NCBI GenBank assembly: GCA_030762935.1
Contig: CM060887.1
Span: 15,368,501 to 15,432,500, forward strand
DNA length: 64,000 nucleotides
Reading direction: 5' to 3'
Source of the DNA: Hymenopus coronatus
Taxonomy: Eukaryota > Arthropoda > Insecta > Mantodea > Hymenopodidae
In this document: positions 12,900 to 24,159 of the stretch, one piece after another
Numbering within the stretch: position 1 is the stretch's first letter
How the letters are laid out: each line of letters starts with the position of its first letter
The notes under the pieces: generated by a model
The model's input: only the letters and a program-made list of their open reading frames with translations
Database searches by the model: none
What the model was told of the DNA's origin: nothing
Made by a program: the position numbers and the translations under genes

Positions 12900-13012
12900 C
12901 ACATTCATTCCCAATTCATACTTCCAGACTCTGTGGGGGGATAAGGAATAATTCCAGTTAAAGAAAAAGTCCACGCCCTAGCCGGAATCAAACCCGGGAC
13001 CTCCGGAGAAAG
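12900..13012 (-). mobile_element. SINE family 3, inverted fragment
   Basis: tcatacttccagactctgtg...gccggaatcaaacccgggac, the complement of the family-3 head/body junction. Confidence 0.6.
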
Positions 13013-13809
13013 AAGTTGTGTTTACTTGGAAGGGAACTATATGCTATCAACGGAGACGGTGAGTGGGTCGTGCTATTGAGAGGGTTAAAACGAAGGATGC
13101 TGTTGACAGTTCTACCGTTGACTTCTGCAACTCTTAACGTACAAAGAGGCGTCTGCATATCTCAAATACAGGGTGGTTGGGTCACCTGGAAGACTAGATA
13201 GTAACAGAAAGAAGGCAAATCAACGTACAGAATCACATTTATATGTGATATCAAAAAGAAAATTGTTAAAATAAAGTGCAGGTAAAATGTGAATGTTTTT
13301 AAAACGACATATTTTTCAAGTGTAAATTGAATACAAAATATTAATCCCCTGAATATGGTGACTTCAATGCTAAGGTTTCATGCTCTCGGTAGATTCTAGA
13401 CTTGATGTACATGCACGTGCTCTGTGTTGCGTTTAATGATTCAGCTACCGTTGATGAGAAATGTTCTTGTGATTGACACTAGGGTGTGCCGTCTGCTGGC
13501 AGGGGCCCGTCAGGTTGCTGACCAATCATATTGTAAGAATCCATTACTCTCAGAGACTCATGTCATCGGCGTTGCAACACCTACGGGTTCAGTGGAAATC
13601 TACGCGAGCGTTCTCATGAATGACTGGTCTGATGTTTGATTTAATTCTATGAAAATTTGAGTTGTGTTATATGTAGTGATTCAGTAAGGATTTACGTTCA
13701 TAATCATTACTACCTTTTATATATCGCGGGCATTGCTCTTGTTCTCATCCTAGAACTACCACAAGTGACCTTGTGATTTGAAAATGTCTTACATACATGA
13801 TAAAGGAGT

Positions 13810-14182
13810 TAGGGTTGCCAGTTCTCCCGTAATTGAGCTTTATTTTATTGAGTATCCCAGCTCCCGTATTTTGGACTATTTCTCCCGTATTTCTTACACT
13901 GCCATGAATTCTGGGTTTTAGAAGGATATTTTATATATGCGATATATCGAAGTGGTAGTTCCTTTTTCCCCAATGTTAGCAGCAGCATAATTAGCTGTTG
14001 GTAGCAATGGTAGCACGTGTTGAATTGAAGAGAGGAACACGTGTTTTGTTATTTGTGGTTCTATAAAGCAAGTAAAATCATAGAAGGCGATGGTCGTAAT
14101 GAACTGGTAGGCCGTGTCAAGGTGTTAGGAAAACCATTCCTGAAATCTCCCTTATAGTCAGTTAGAAAATCTGGCAAACCTA
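13810..14182. mobile_element. Candidate hAT-like MITE
   Basis: A 373-bp segment bounded by TAGGGTTGCCAG and its near inverse CTGGCAAACCTA, with repeated CTCCCGTA-type motifs just inside the left end. No coding capacity. The 8-bp flanks do not match, so a target duplication is not demonstrated. Confidence 0.35.
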
Positions 14183-14284
14183 GGTTACAGTATCCGAAAT
14201 AATAACACTTATACGTAAGTACAGGAACCAATGTTGAAAGGTACAGATAAAGTAACTAGTGATAAATAGGAAAAAGTATTGGAT

Positions 14285-14512
14285 TAAATGTTTTTTCACA
14301 CAAGCCGTGTGTAGGACAGGAGTTGAATAGGTAAAGTCAGACTGAAAAATGCAATGCCATAGCCGGTATTTGAACCACGGATCTCTCGATCTCTAGCCGG
14401 TTGCTCTGCCACTGAGCTACCATGGCAACATGCCAGCATAGCACTGAATTTCTCAACTGGTTCAAATCCCGGCTATGGCACTGAATTTTTCAGTCTGACT
14501 CTACCTATCCTG
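14285..14512 (-). mobile_element. SINE family 4 with long inverted arms
   Basis: On the minus strand the centre reads as a tRNA-like sequence: GGTAGCTCAGTGGCAGAGCA (A box) and a B box in gtggttcaaataccgg. The body to the left (14330-14376) is repeated inverted to the right (14458-14505), about 47 bp with few mismatches. Confidence 0.65.
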
Positions 14513-15075
14513 GAAAAAGTAGTTCAACATACGAGAAATGTGATAGAAAATGCATGGAAAGAAGAAGGCATTTTAGAGGAGATAGTGGAACATATGCCGT
14601 TCTAGACGGACAGCTACTAAATATGTCAACAGCGTACCGAGACAGCCACGTCTCAGCAGGAATGTCAATCGCAAGGTAATTTCTCACCAATTATAGTTCG
14701 CGGTAAATTAGTTAACCTATTCACTATAATGGCTGAGGGCCTCAAAGAAGGAAAGCTTTTTGTTGTCAGCACTGTGGAAAGATAGGCGGGTGAGCTCTCC
14801 CCCCACCCTTTCCCTTCCCGTAAATCTAGCGCCCAAGAAAATGAGCGCGCATAGTTCACATTCCTGATGGTGATGGACCGGGTAGCAATGAGGTGTGGCA
14901 CCGAAATAACTTAGGCATATTCACTTATCAAATGCCCAGATATGTATGTAGATTTAAGGAGTAACAGTTTTGGACTGAGATAGAATCTAACACTTCCGCT
15001 TTGTCACGCCAGTGTGATATGTGACAGTACGTGACATCCCCATTAACTGCTACCGTTATGGCCAGGTGGTCAACT

Positions 15076-15285
15076 CAAGAATCGTTCGTCAACTCCTCTA
15101 CCTTGATGGACACGGATAGCACCATTTGTATTCGATAAGAGTATAACATACAACCTTGTTCTTACACTTCTTGAGTTACCAACACGTAAACTGGAGTCAC
15201 TAGACATGGAGAAGGCATTTGGTTTTGGATTCTTCAGCATTAAAGAGGCTTTCAGACGAGAAGTTATACAGGCTTCCTTTAGTGT
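15076..15285 (-). other. Possible further exon of the PDZ gene (weak)
   Basis: A stretch of about 210 bp, apparently single-copy, ending exactly where a REP-A copy begins. On the minus strand two frames look protein-like. One stays open through KNPKPNAFSMSSDSSLRVG. Another gives LYNFSSESLFNAEESKTKC and then a stop. Only the second agrees with the phase left by the exon at 17485 (AG plus one base), using an acceptor ...ggaag|CCTGTATAAC. It lies downstream of the PDZ exon in the right orientation. There is no recognisable domain and splice signals are weak, so this could be chance. Confidence 0.22.
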
Positions 15286-15288
15286 ATT

Positions 15289-16023
15289 ACTTTTTCTACA
15301 CGTACTATGTACATAGTGTATAGGGAAGGTATTGCAATGCACCCAAAAATTCTATACACAGTCACTGGAAATATATATTTTGGGACCCCTTGAATCCAAA
15401 AAAGTATTTTTATAAAAATATACCCCAAGAAAATCCCCCCAACACCCAACTTTCCTTTACATGGAACTTTTTTCGAAAATTTTGATTTTCTTAAAAATGT
15501 CTAACGAATTTGATTAAAATATAGTATATTAAAGATTATTTACCTGACAAATAAAATGTATATCTTGCATTTTCTGGGAATAGCCTCTGAAGACTACTTT
15601 ATTCTGGATGAATTTTACAGAAGTTTGCATAACTGCTAAACCGTAAGAGATGGACAAAAATTTACCACACAAAAATGTAGAGCACGTAAAAACACAGAAT
15701 TTATGTAATATACATTTTTTCGTGGATTTCATCGTTTTTGAGATATTCATTGTTATTGATTTCAGCTTTGATAAACTTATACTTTTCTCATTCAGGAATT
15801 TGTCAACTCCTGTCCATACAAACAAAGGAACTTCTGTCACATAGCAACCAGCTTTTGACTATCACTTTAACCTAAGGTACTCCCTTCTACTTACAAGGAA
15901 TCAAATAATAAGACTATTTGTGCTAATTGTTCTCGATTAGCATGAAGTAAATAGAAGCATAAGCTTTTCAACAACAATTTGTTGCGAGATGTAGGGAAAG
16001 TAATGTGAATGGAACATGTCAGA
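15289..16023 (+). repeat. REP-A copy with internal deletion
   Basis: Left hairpin and right end present; about 130 bp from the GT core to the GATGCGACACG block is lost near 15415. It abuts the weak exon candidate 15076-15285. Confidence 0.85.
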
Positions 16024-16169
16024 TTTTTTTATACATAATCCATTATTTTTTCTTTTTTTATAAAAATAGAGTCTGTGTAATAATTGAAAAAATATAGATA
16101 ATACAAATATTAAGACAAAAAAATAAATCGATTAAGTGTTGCATCTCCTATTATATAATCCTCACTGTA

Positions 16170-16545
16170 TAAAATTCAGAGGCTATTTCCAGAAACTTCA
16201 AGGCATTAATTTATTTGTCATTAAAACATCTTAAACGTATGGTATTTTAATCAAAACCATTCAGTCATTTTTATAAAATCAAAATGTTCGCAAAATGTTT
16301 CATGTAAAGGCTGGCTGGGTGATACTGAACATAAATACAAAGTTTGGTATTTGGCTGTCTTTTCGTTTTCGTGATACGCTGTTCACAGCGCATAAACATA
16401 CCCACCCACCCCTACCGCGCGGGATCTTCTATTCAAAAGCGTCTTCTTAATTCAGAAAGTCAGAAAGTATTTCCGGTGAAATCTCGGTATCGAATATTTG
16501 GGTGGAATACAATACTCCTATTATACGTAGAACACAAAGTAAAAC
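16170..16545 (-). repeat. REP-A, partial inverted copy
   Basis: Only the hairpin-side half, diverged, ending aacacaaagtaaaac. Lies about 50 bp from the next inverted copy. Confidence 0.7.
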
Positions 16546-16595
16546 TGTTTCATTAAGTGAAATACCTATGTTTCATTGAGGAAATAAAAGAAAGA

Positions 16596-17463
16596 AATGT
16601 GATGTATTCAATTCACATGACTTTCTCTAGCACTTCCACTACTAAACTTTTCTTACAATACATTCTTCGTTTATGTATATCCTTATCGAAATAAATTTGT
16701 CTTATAACTTGCTTCTGTGTATTAGGTAAATAATGGATAAGGCGATAATAAAATCTTGTAAAAACCGGTCCTTATGTGAAACAATTGAAATTTGTTCTCA
16801 AAATGCGAAAAGAAAGATGACTTCCTACTTCTAAAAAGTTTATGTAGCTTAAAATTGAAGCCAATAACACGGAACCGTCTGCGGTGCCACAAGTAGCAAA
16901 AGAGGTCGTTAAACACTATAAAAAAAAACACGGAATAACTCGGAAACAGTCAACTCCACAAAAAAGAATTGGCTGATTTTGACATCGTCAATTTATTATG
17001 ACAATTGTGCTTTAAATAAATCTACATGTATGTGTTTTGTCTATCTCTTACGCTTTTCCAGTTACAAATTATACAAAAGTCATCTTGAATGAAAAGGTCT
17101 GCAGAGGCTATTCCTAGAGACTTCAGGATACACATTTCGTTTGGAATAAAATATCTTAAACATATGGCATTTTAATGAAAATCGTTAGACCCATTTTAGA
17201 GAAAATCAAACTTTTCGAAAAGTATCCCAGGGTAGTTAAAGGTCACCCCACCTTTTCCTTAAAATCTTATTGTTGCATCATTGGAAGATACTGAACTCAA
17301 ATACCAAGTTTGGTTTAACGGACTTTCCGTTTTCAAAAATGCTGCCTACAGACACACATAAACATTGACACTTTTTCTAAAAAAAAAAAAAAAATTTTAA
17401 ATTCAGGGGATCTTCAAGGCATATTTCTGGTGAAATCTCGATATCGAATTTGTAAGAAAGTAA
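16596..17463 (-). repeat. REP-A copy, 21 bp from the PDZ exon donor
   Basis: Inverted copy running from tgatgtattcaattcacatg to aagaaagta. Its hairpin end has lost the palindrome (gaatttgtaagaaagta). A retroposed fragment is inserted at about 16873-16925. The exon donor begins at 17484. Confidence 0.8.
16873..16925 (+). mobile_element. Retroelement 3' end, family R, 5'-truncated with target duplication
   Basis: ccgtctgcggtgccacaagt...gtcgttaaacactataaaaa between two copies of AACACGGA (about 16865-16872 and 16928-16935), inserted in a REP-A copy. Confidence 0.65.
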
Positions 17464-17484
17464 AAAACGCGGGTGGATGTTTAC

Positions 17485-17611
17485 CTGGCAACATGTCGTC
17501 TGGCGATTCGTAGCGCTACTGGTCCCGAGCGAATCCTCTTGAAGGCTGAGATAGCTTCTGCGTGAGACATGCCTTGCAGACTCTCGCCGTTCACAGCCAG
17601 AATCTCGTCAC
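17485..17611 (-). CDS. bbg: PDZ-domain scaffold gene, 127-nt exon: second half of PDZ 2
   Basis: Short exon found by translating the minus strand between two repeats. The acceptor is ttccag|GTGACGAG at 17611 and the donor GCCAG|gtaaac at 17485. Its 127 nt supply two bases to finish the Gly codon left by the exon ending at 24953, then 41 codons, then AG. It reads DEILAVNGESLQGMSHAEA, then ISAFKRIRSGPVALRIARR: the GDEIL-NG turn, the alpha-2 helix (HAEAISAFK) and the last beta strand of a PDZ domain, completing PDZ 2 in frame. Phase, motif order and length all fit, so it is functional-looking rather than a relic. The acceptor has a poor polypyrimidine tract because a REP-A copy ends 17 bp upstream; another begins 21 bp beyond the donor. 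The reading frame continues to the left, but no certain next exon is seen. Confidence 0.85.
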
Positions 17612-17628
17612 CTGGAACATACATCCAG

Positions 17629-18221
17629 GTACCATTCACATGACTTTCTCCAAACAAAAAACAAGGAATATCTCAAAAACGATCAACTACACAAAAAAGT
17701 ATATAATATAAATTGTGTGTTTTAATGTGTTCTACATTTTTTGTGTGGTAAGCTTTTGTCTATCTCGTACGGTTTAGTAGTTATGCAAAATTCCGTAAAA
17801 TTCATCCAGAATAAAGTAGTCTTCAGAGGCTATTCCCAGAAAATTCAAGATATACATTTTGTCAGATAAATATCTTTAATATACTATATTTTAATCAAAA
17901 TCGTTTGCGCCATTTTTGAGAAACGCAATATTTTCGAAAAAAATTCAAGTAAAGTGCAGTTGGTGGTGGGGGAAATTTTCTCAAAATCTTCGTGTCGCAT
18001 CCCTGGAATATACCAAACTTAAATACCAACTTTGGTATTCTACCGACTTTTCGTTTTTGAGTTATCGTGTTCAAGACACACGGACCTTTTTCCGAAAATG
18101 CTTTTTTTGGCTACAGGGGGGCACTAAAACATATATTTCCGGTGAAATATCGAAATCGAATTTTTGGGTGGAGTGCAATACCTTCTCTATACACTATGTA
18201 AATAGTACATATAGAGAAAGT
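17629..18221 (-). repeat. REP-A copy, 17 bp from the PDZ exon acceptor
   Basis: Inverted copy starting ggtaccattcacatgacttt and ending atagagaaagt, with about 300 bp missing just inside its non-hairpin end. In gene orientation it is the last thing before the exon and replaces the usual polypyrimidine tract region. Confidence 0.82.
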
Positions 18222-18372
18222 AAAAAATGTTAAAGCTAACAACCATCTTAACTCCTTCACCTCTCTGCTCTATATCGTTAATTACAAAAACTATGTTTAC
18301 GAAAGGATATTTGTCCATGTACTTCATTTTGATCACGATAAATCTTTGCATAAATAGTTGCATCACATTTTT

Positions 18373-18495
18373 ACTTTCTCTATAGGCACTATGTACATAG
18401 TGTATAGAGAATGTATTGCACTCCATCAAAAAATTCGATACCGAGATTTCACCGGAAATATATGTGTTATCTAAAAAAGCATTTTCGAAAAAAGG

Positions 18496-18526
<31 letters not shown>

Positions 18527-19233
18527 CCGTGTGTCTGTGAACACGATAGCTCAAAAACGAAAAGTCGGTAAAATACCAAACTTGGTATTTAAATTTAATA
18601 TCTTCCAGGGATGCGACACGAAGATTTTGAGAAAAATCCCCCACCCCCAACTCCCTTTACATGGAACTTTTTTTCGAAAATTTTGATTTTCTCAAAAACG
18701 GCTCTAACGATTTTGATTAAAATTGTGTATATTAAACATATTTATCTGACAAATAAAATGTATATCTTGAATTTTCTGGGAATAGCCTCTGAAGAGTAGT
18801 TTATTCTGGATGAATTTTACTGAATTTTGAATAACTGCTAAACCGTAAGAGATTGACAAAAACTTACTACACAAAAAATGTAGAGCACATTAAAACACAC
18901 AATTTATGTTATATACATTTTTTTTCGTGAAGTTCATCGTTTTTGAGACATTCCTTATTTTTGGTTTCTGCTATGAAAAACATATACTTTTCTCATACAG
19001 GAACTTGTCAACTCCTGTCCATATAAACAAAGGAACTTCATTGACATAGCAACCGGCTTTTGACTATCACTTTAACCTATGGTAGTCCCTTATTTCGCTT
19101 CTACTTCTAAGGAAGCAAGTAATAAGACTATTTCTGCTAATTTTTTTCTGATTAGCATAAAGTAAATATAAGTATAAGCTTTTTAAGAATAATTTGTTGC
19201 AGGGGTATAGAGAAAGTCATGGTACACATCAGA
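18373..19233 (+). repeat. REP-A, full-length copy
   Basis: Hairpin end to hairpin end with the inverted copy at 17629-18221, separated by 151 bp. (GT)n core at 18497-18525; right end ggtacacatcaga. Confidence 0.88.
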
Positions 19234-19322
19234 TTTTTACTATAGGTACAAAAGGAACAAAGATAGAAGTGTTTAACAATTGGACGTACACTGGGTGGCC
19301 AGTTGCTCCGTATTTGACGCGC

Positions 19323-19585
19323 GTTAAAAGAGTTGCAGAACTCAAAGAGACTGTTTCAAGTTTAAAGTGTCAATGAAGGACTGGGCCTTTCACTAAAGGT
19401 GGCTCACTGAAAGTCTCCGCTGATAAGAAAGACGGCTTAACGAAGCCCACTCACCCAGTTCCGCTCTGAGTGATTTTAACTCTGTTGCAGACGGCTTAAC
19501 GAAGCCCACTCACCCAGTTCCGCTCTGAGTGATTTTAACTCTGTTGCAGAAACCCAACGGGGTTTCTGCAACTCTTTTAACGTAT
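19323..19585. repeat. 59-bp tandem duplication between inverted motifs
   Basis: A 59-bp unit starting acggcttaacgaagcccact occurs at 19432-19490 and again, identical, at 19491-19549. GTTAAAAGAGTTGCAGAA at 19323 faces its inverse TTCTGCAACTCTTTTAAC near 19565. Part of the flank (ttctgcaactcttaacgtac) also occurs at about 13120. Confidence 0.7.
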
Positions 19586-19863
19586 GAAGAGATTGTCGGA
19601 AATGTCTAATACGGGGCATTTAATCACCTGGTATACAGGTGCTTTAAATTCCATGCTCTTTCCATGTAATTCCAAGAAACAAATGGACGTTGAAAGGGCT
19701 TAATGACAAATAACTGAACATTTCAAACCATTTATGACGAATATCTCAGAACTGGTTTTTCACAAAGTATTTACTAATCAATTAGAGATATCAATTTTTG
19801 TGTCGTGCATTTTCGTCCGTAGCTTAGCGTTTACCATTTATACAATTATACATATTTACTTGC

Positions 19864-20285
19864 AAAATCGAGAATTTTAGACATTATTCAGACTATACAT
19901 TTTATTCTCCATGCAAATACCTTTAATTATTTTTAGTATTATTATCAAAATCGTTAAGAGATGTTTTGGATAAAATAAACAATTTGGAAAAGCGTTGCAT
20001 ACAAGCGGGATGTGGTTAGGATGACCAATTTTATTCAAAACCTTCGTGTCGTATCTTTGGAAGAACATTTACAATAAATACTAGTTTGGTATATTATCCG
20101 AATTTTTGTTTTTGACTTTTGCTGTTCACAGAACCACAGAGACTGCTTAGTAGGCACACGATCAATTTTAAAAATTATTTTTTTTATTTGGGATATCCTA
20201 AAAGCTATATTTCCGCGAAATTCGGTATAGGATTTTTGGGTGGAAAACAATACTTTCCCTTCTTATAATATGTATTGCGAAAGTA
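19864..20285 (-). repeat. REP-A, old partial inverted copy
   Basis: Strongly diverged hairpin-side half; recognisable by aaaccttcgtgtcgtatcttt and the final gcgaaagtaatat. Confidence 0.55.
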
Positions 20286-20480
20286 ATATGTATTGCGAAC
20301 TAAATTAAGGTAATATAGTAAGATTAGTAAAAATAACTAAATAATACTGAACTGAAATTATATTGATTTTAATGATTATTTATATTTAATGATAATTACA
20401 AAGCTTGAATCATGTTATGAAATATTCATAGAACACATTATCTGTTTACGTGTTTATTTTTAAATGTCAATGTTATTACT

Positions 20481-20548
20481 TTCTCTACCACGAATTGAGC
20501 ATTCAACCTAAATTTGATATCGTGCTATAAAAAAGCATGTTCTAGAGT
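20481..20548 (+). repeat. REP-A, hairpin-end fragment
   Basis: Starts ACTTTCTCTACCACG, keeps the ATTTGATATCG block and stops at aagcatgttctagag, where the inverted copy at 20551 begins. Confidence 0.55.
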
Positions 20549-20550
20549 TA

Positions 20551-21374
20551 TCTAACGTGATCCACTCACACGACTTTCTCTAAATCTCGGTAACTAGTTA
20601 CTGTTAAAAGCTTATTTTTCCACCTACTTCACCTTAATCAAATGAGCATTAGCAGAAATTGTCTTATTACCTGTTTCTGTTAGCAGAAAGGCAATAGGGA
20701 ATACTCTAGGCTAAAGCGATGGTGAAATATTTTAAAAACTGAATGCTATATGTTGAAATCCATTGCTTTGCAGAGTCAGGAGTTGACAAATTTCTGTGTG
20801 TTAAAAGTTTAAGAACTATAAAATTGAAACCAATAACAAGGAATATAAATTATCAACTCCACAGAAAAATGTATAAAATATAAACGCTGTGTTTTAAGAC
20901 GATTTACATTTTTTGTGCAGTAAGTTTTTGTCTATCTCTTACGGTTTACCAGTTATCAAAATTGGGCAAAATGCATCCAAAGTGAAGAAAGAGGTTTTCA
21001 GAGGCTATTTTCAGAAAATTCAAGATATAGGTTTTATGTGTGATGTAAATAGCTTTAATACTCAATACTTTTAATAGAAATCGCTAGAGCCATTTTTGAG
21101 AAAATCAAAATATTCGAAAAATGTTCCAATTAAAGGGTAGTTAAGCGTGGGGAGGATTTTCTTGAAAATCTTCGAGTCGCATCCTTGGAAGATACCAAGT
21201 TTGGTTTTAACGGTGTTTTAGTTTTTGAACTATGCTGACACACACGGAACATTTTCTAAAAAAATGTTGGACTTTGGGGACCTCAAAATATATTTCTGGT
21301 TAAATCTCGGTATCGAATTTTTGGGATCAATACAATACCTTCTCTATACTATTACATAGTACGTGTAGGGAAAG
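20551..21374 (-). repeat. REP-A, near-complete inverted copy
   Basis: From tctaacgtgatccactcaca to gtagggaaagt. GT core reduced to acacacac. Most other blocks are present. Confidence 0.82.
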
Positions 21375-21837
21375 TAAAAATAGTTGTCTCTGAGCCATTT
21401 TCTGCATTAGTCTACTTCAAAGGCTGTAATCAGAATTTTAAGTTATGAATATTTGCTTTTATATTAACTTTATTAATATCATTGAAGCATATTTCTGCAC
21501 ATATTGACATTGTTTATAAACCTTTTAGAGGTTTTCATAACTATTTCTATAAGGTAATATTGAGTCCTGTTGCATGACAGCACATCCAGGGTAGTTTGTA
21601 GTCATGGCGTGTCCACAGCCGCACCTTGTCCGCATACTGGACTTGGGGACACAGAATCACGCCGAGGAATGCCAAAGCAAGAGGACATGATAAAACTCGC
21701 ATCCTCTGTACGACCTTCCATTCAATACTGCCCATTCTCACGCATTTACTACAACTTATTTGAATAACAGAAAGGGCTGTCTGTATTGCAGCATCTCAAA
21801 TGTATGACTGCAGCAAGAACTCCAGAAGTCTTCGTCG

Positions 21838-21975
21838 TCCCATGGTCTGATGGTTACCATGCTATACCCTAGGTCACGAGTTCAAACCCGTCAGGGGGCA
21901 TACAAATTCCCAGAGGCCTAGGAGCAAAATTATGCAGTCTTTCACGCCTAATATAGAATGGGACGCTAAGATTAA
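21838..21975 (+). mobile_element. tRNA-derived SINE, family 1, internally deleted
   Basis: Head cccatggtctgatggttacc with B box gagttcaaacccg, then a jump to the 3' part cagtctttcacgcctaat. Confidence 0.7.
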
Positions 21976-22289
21976 CGGATATTACGTTAAAGTGAATACA
22001 TTACAAAGCATGTATTGAACATTTCTGGGCAGTAGGATCTTTGCAGCCAAACAAACATGCAGCACTTCATAATCCATGAAGAGCAGCAGAAGAAGATGGT
22101 ATCGTAGGACGAAGTTAGACACCCGTAAGGTATTGTGGAAAGGATAACATATGCAGTTAGTAACGTGGGTATCCAAGATGTCGTTGGCATAATAACAGTA
22201 ATGGCAGAGCTTTCATAGTGTGCGGGTAAACGCTGGCATAGGTAATGAATTACATTAAGAGAAAGTCACAAAGTAAAAGTCTTCCATAA

Positions 22290-22490
22290 CGCTTTCACAT
22301 TCAAGAGACCCCGAGTTCGAATCTCGGTTAGAGTGCGTCACCCGAATAAGGGTTTCCCTTATCCACAGAAGACAAAGGCCAAGGAAGTTAAAGCTGCAGG
22401 GATTCCGGACTCATTTGAGCACCGTTTCATTGATTATATGCTTCGTGCAATATGACCTACCACGCTAAAAGACGTTAAATTACTAAAAGT
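22290..22490 (+). mobile_element. tRNA-derived SINE, family 2
   Basis: B box GAGTTCGAATCTCGG at 22313-22327, then cccgaataagggtttccctt and the family-2 body; the A-box half is degraded. Confidence 0.7.
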
Positions 22491-22529
22491 AGAAAATGTT
22501 ATATCATGTGTAGATATAGATAAAAATTT

Positions 22530-22640
22530 GATGATGTATATTCACATGACTTTTATTGCCCCTTCTTCTATAATTTATTGCTAAAAAGGTTAATCTCATA
22601 CCTAATTCACGTTAATTGAGATAAACAAACATTGTGCGAG
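22530..22640 (-). repeat. REP-A, terminal fragment
   Basis: Only the non-hairpin end (gatgtatattcacatgactt...gttaattgagataaa). The mariner relic begins about 95 bp later. Confidence 0.5.
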
Positions 22641-22734
22641 AGCCGTTTTTTTTAACCTCCGATAGGCTATAAGTAAAAGACAAGCTCATAGAAAACAATT
22701 ATTTTATTACTAAAAGTTTTGTACACTTATGGTT

Positions 22735-23130
22735 AATTTTCAACATAATCACCAAAAAGATTGAGGCATTTATCGTACCTGTGCACAAGCTTTGCAATAC
22801 ACGCTTCAAAATATGTTGCCACCAATGATTTCAAATGAGCATTGACGTGCCTTACGACGTTTGCTGAGAGCCATTCAAAACAAACGAAGGGGAATGCTGA
22901 CTTCAGGAATTGTGTTGATCCTTGATAACGCTCATCCACTACTGGCACAACCCATCGGCTCCTTGAACAATTTCAATGCGACATTTTCGATCATCCGCCG
23001 TACAGTCCTGACCTGGCACCCAGCGACTTTCACCGTTTCCCGTAACTGCCTAGGAGGGCAGCACTTTCAAACCAACGAAGATCAGTAAAACAACGTCAAT
23101 GCTCATTTGAAATCATTGGCGGCAACATCA
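22735..23130. mobile_element. Rearranged mariner relic, two fragments head to head
   Basis: Two pieces of a different mariner subfamily in opposite orientations. On the minus strand (22870-22735) is the transposase C-terminus (YFEACIAKLVHRYDKC, NLFGDYVEN). On the plus strand (22861-23088) is the central part: AIQNKRRGMLTSGIV, a degraded DNA-H motif, HPATFTVSR in place of the usual SPDLAPSD region, and GGQHFQTNE. The same 35-bp stretch (cgtcaatgctcatttgaaa...) occurs inverted at about 22815-22850 and directly at 23092-23126, so the pieces overlap in origin. Neither end has terminal repeats. Confidence 0.75.
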
Positions 23131-23202
23131 TTGGCGCTTGGGATCACACCCGGGCCGCCTAGATGGGAGGTGAGCGGTCTAACCACTCAACACATGCCGC
23201 CT

Positions 23203-23265
23203 TAGACAGAAACTTTCTGCACAAAAAATATAGATCTCGTTAAACAATATATTTAATGTATTTTT
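23203..23265 (+). repeat. REP-A outer copy, left piece (split by a nested copy)
   Basis: agacagaaactttctgcac...gatctcgttaaac then a T-run; the sequence resumes at 24160 after the inserted copy 23266-24159. Confidence 0.7.
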
Positions 23266-23400
23266 ACTTTCTCCATACGCACTATGTACATAGTGTATAG
23301 AGAAAGTATTGCACTCCACCCAAAAATTCGATACCGAGATTTTACCGGAAATATATGTTTTAGGGTCCCTAATATCCAAAAAAAGCATTTCACAAAAAGG

Positions 23401-23458
<58 letters not shown>

Positions 23459-24159
23459 TGTGTCTGTGAACACGAAAAGTCGGTTACGAAAACGAAAAAC
23501 GAAAAGTCGGTAAAATACCAAACTTGGTATTTAAGTTTAGTATCTTCCAGGGATGCGACACGAAGATTTTGAGAAAACTCCCCCCATCCCAACTACATGG
23601 AACTTTTTTCGAAAATTTTAATTTTCTCAAAAATGGCTCTAACGATTTTGATTAAAATTTCGTATATTAAACGCATTTACCTGACTAATAAAATGTATAT
23701 CTTAAATTTTCTGGGAGTAGTTTATTCTGGGTGAATTTTACTAAATTTTTAATAACTGCTAAACTGTAAGAGATGGACAAAAACTTACTACACAAAAAAT
23801 GTAGAGCACATTAAAACACACAATTTATGTTATATACATTTTTTTTCGTGGAGTTCGTCGTTTTTGTGACATTCCTTATTTTTGGTTTCTGCTATGAAAA
23901 ACGTATACTTTTCTCATACAGGAACTTGTCAACTCCTATCCATATAAACAAAGGAACTTCACTGACATAGCAACTAGCTTTTGACTATCACTTTAACCTA
24001 CGGTTGTCCCTTATTTCGCTTCTACTTACAAGGAATCGAGTAATTAGACTAGTTCTGCTAATTTTTTCTGATTAGCTTAAAGTAAATAGAAATATAAGCT
24101 TTTTAAGAATTATTTGTTGCAGGGATATGAAGAAAGTCATGTGAATGGTACACATCAGA
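23266..24159 (+). repeat. REP-A, full-length copy nested in another REP-A
   Basis: 894 bp from ACTTTCTCCATACGCAC to TACACATCAGA with the longest GT core of the window (23404-23454). Flanked on both sides by T-runs belonging to the older copy, which defines the insertion point as T|T. Confidence 0.9.

Larger units (their letters stand above)
11810..13800. other. Unassigned DNA with SINE fragments
   Basis: 12080-12330 and 13420-13640 have mixed base composition. The latter has a 71-codon plus-strand ORF, but neither gives a recognisable domain. Confidence 0.35.

Noticed and set aside
18411..18686. Recurring ORFs with poly-Val/Cys (GTGTGT) stretches and similar peptides in many places (also 23284, 34367, 37919)
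   Set aside because: They come from the REP-A (GT)n core and its flanks. Frames shift between copies and stops fall at different places, so there is no conserved protein.
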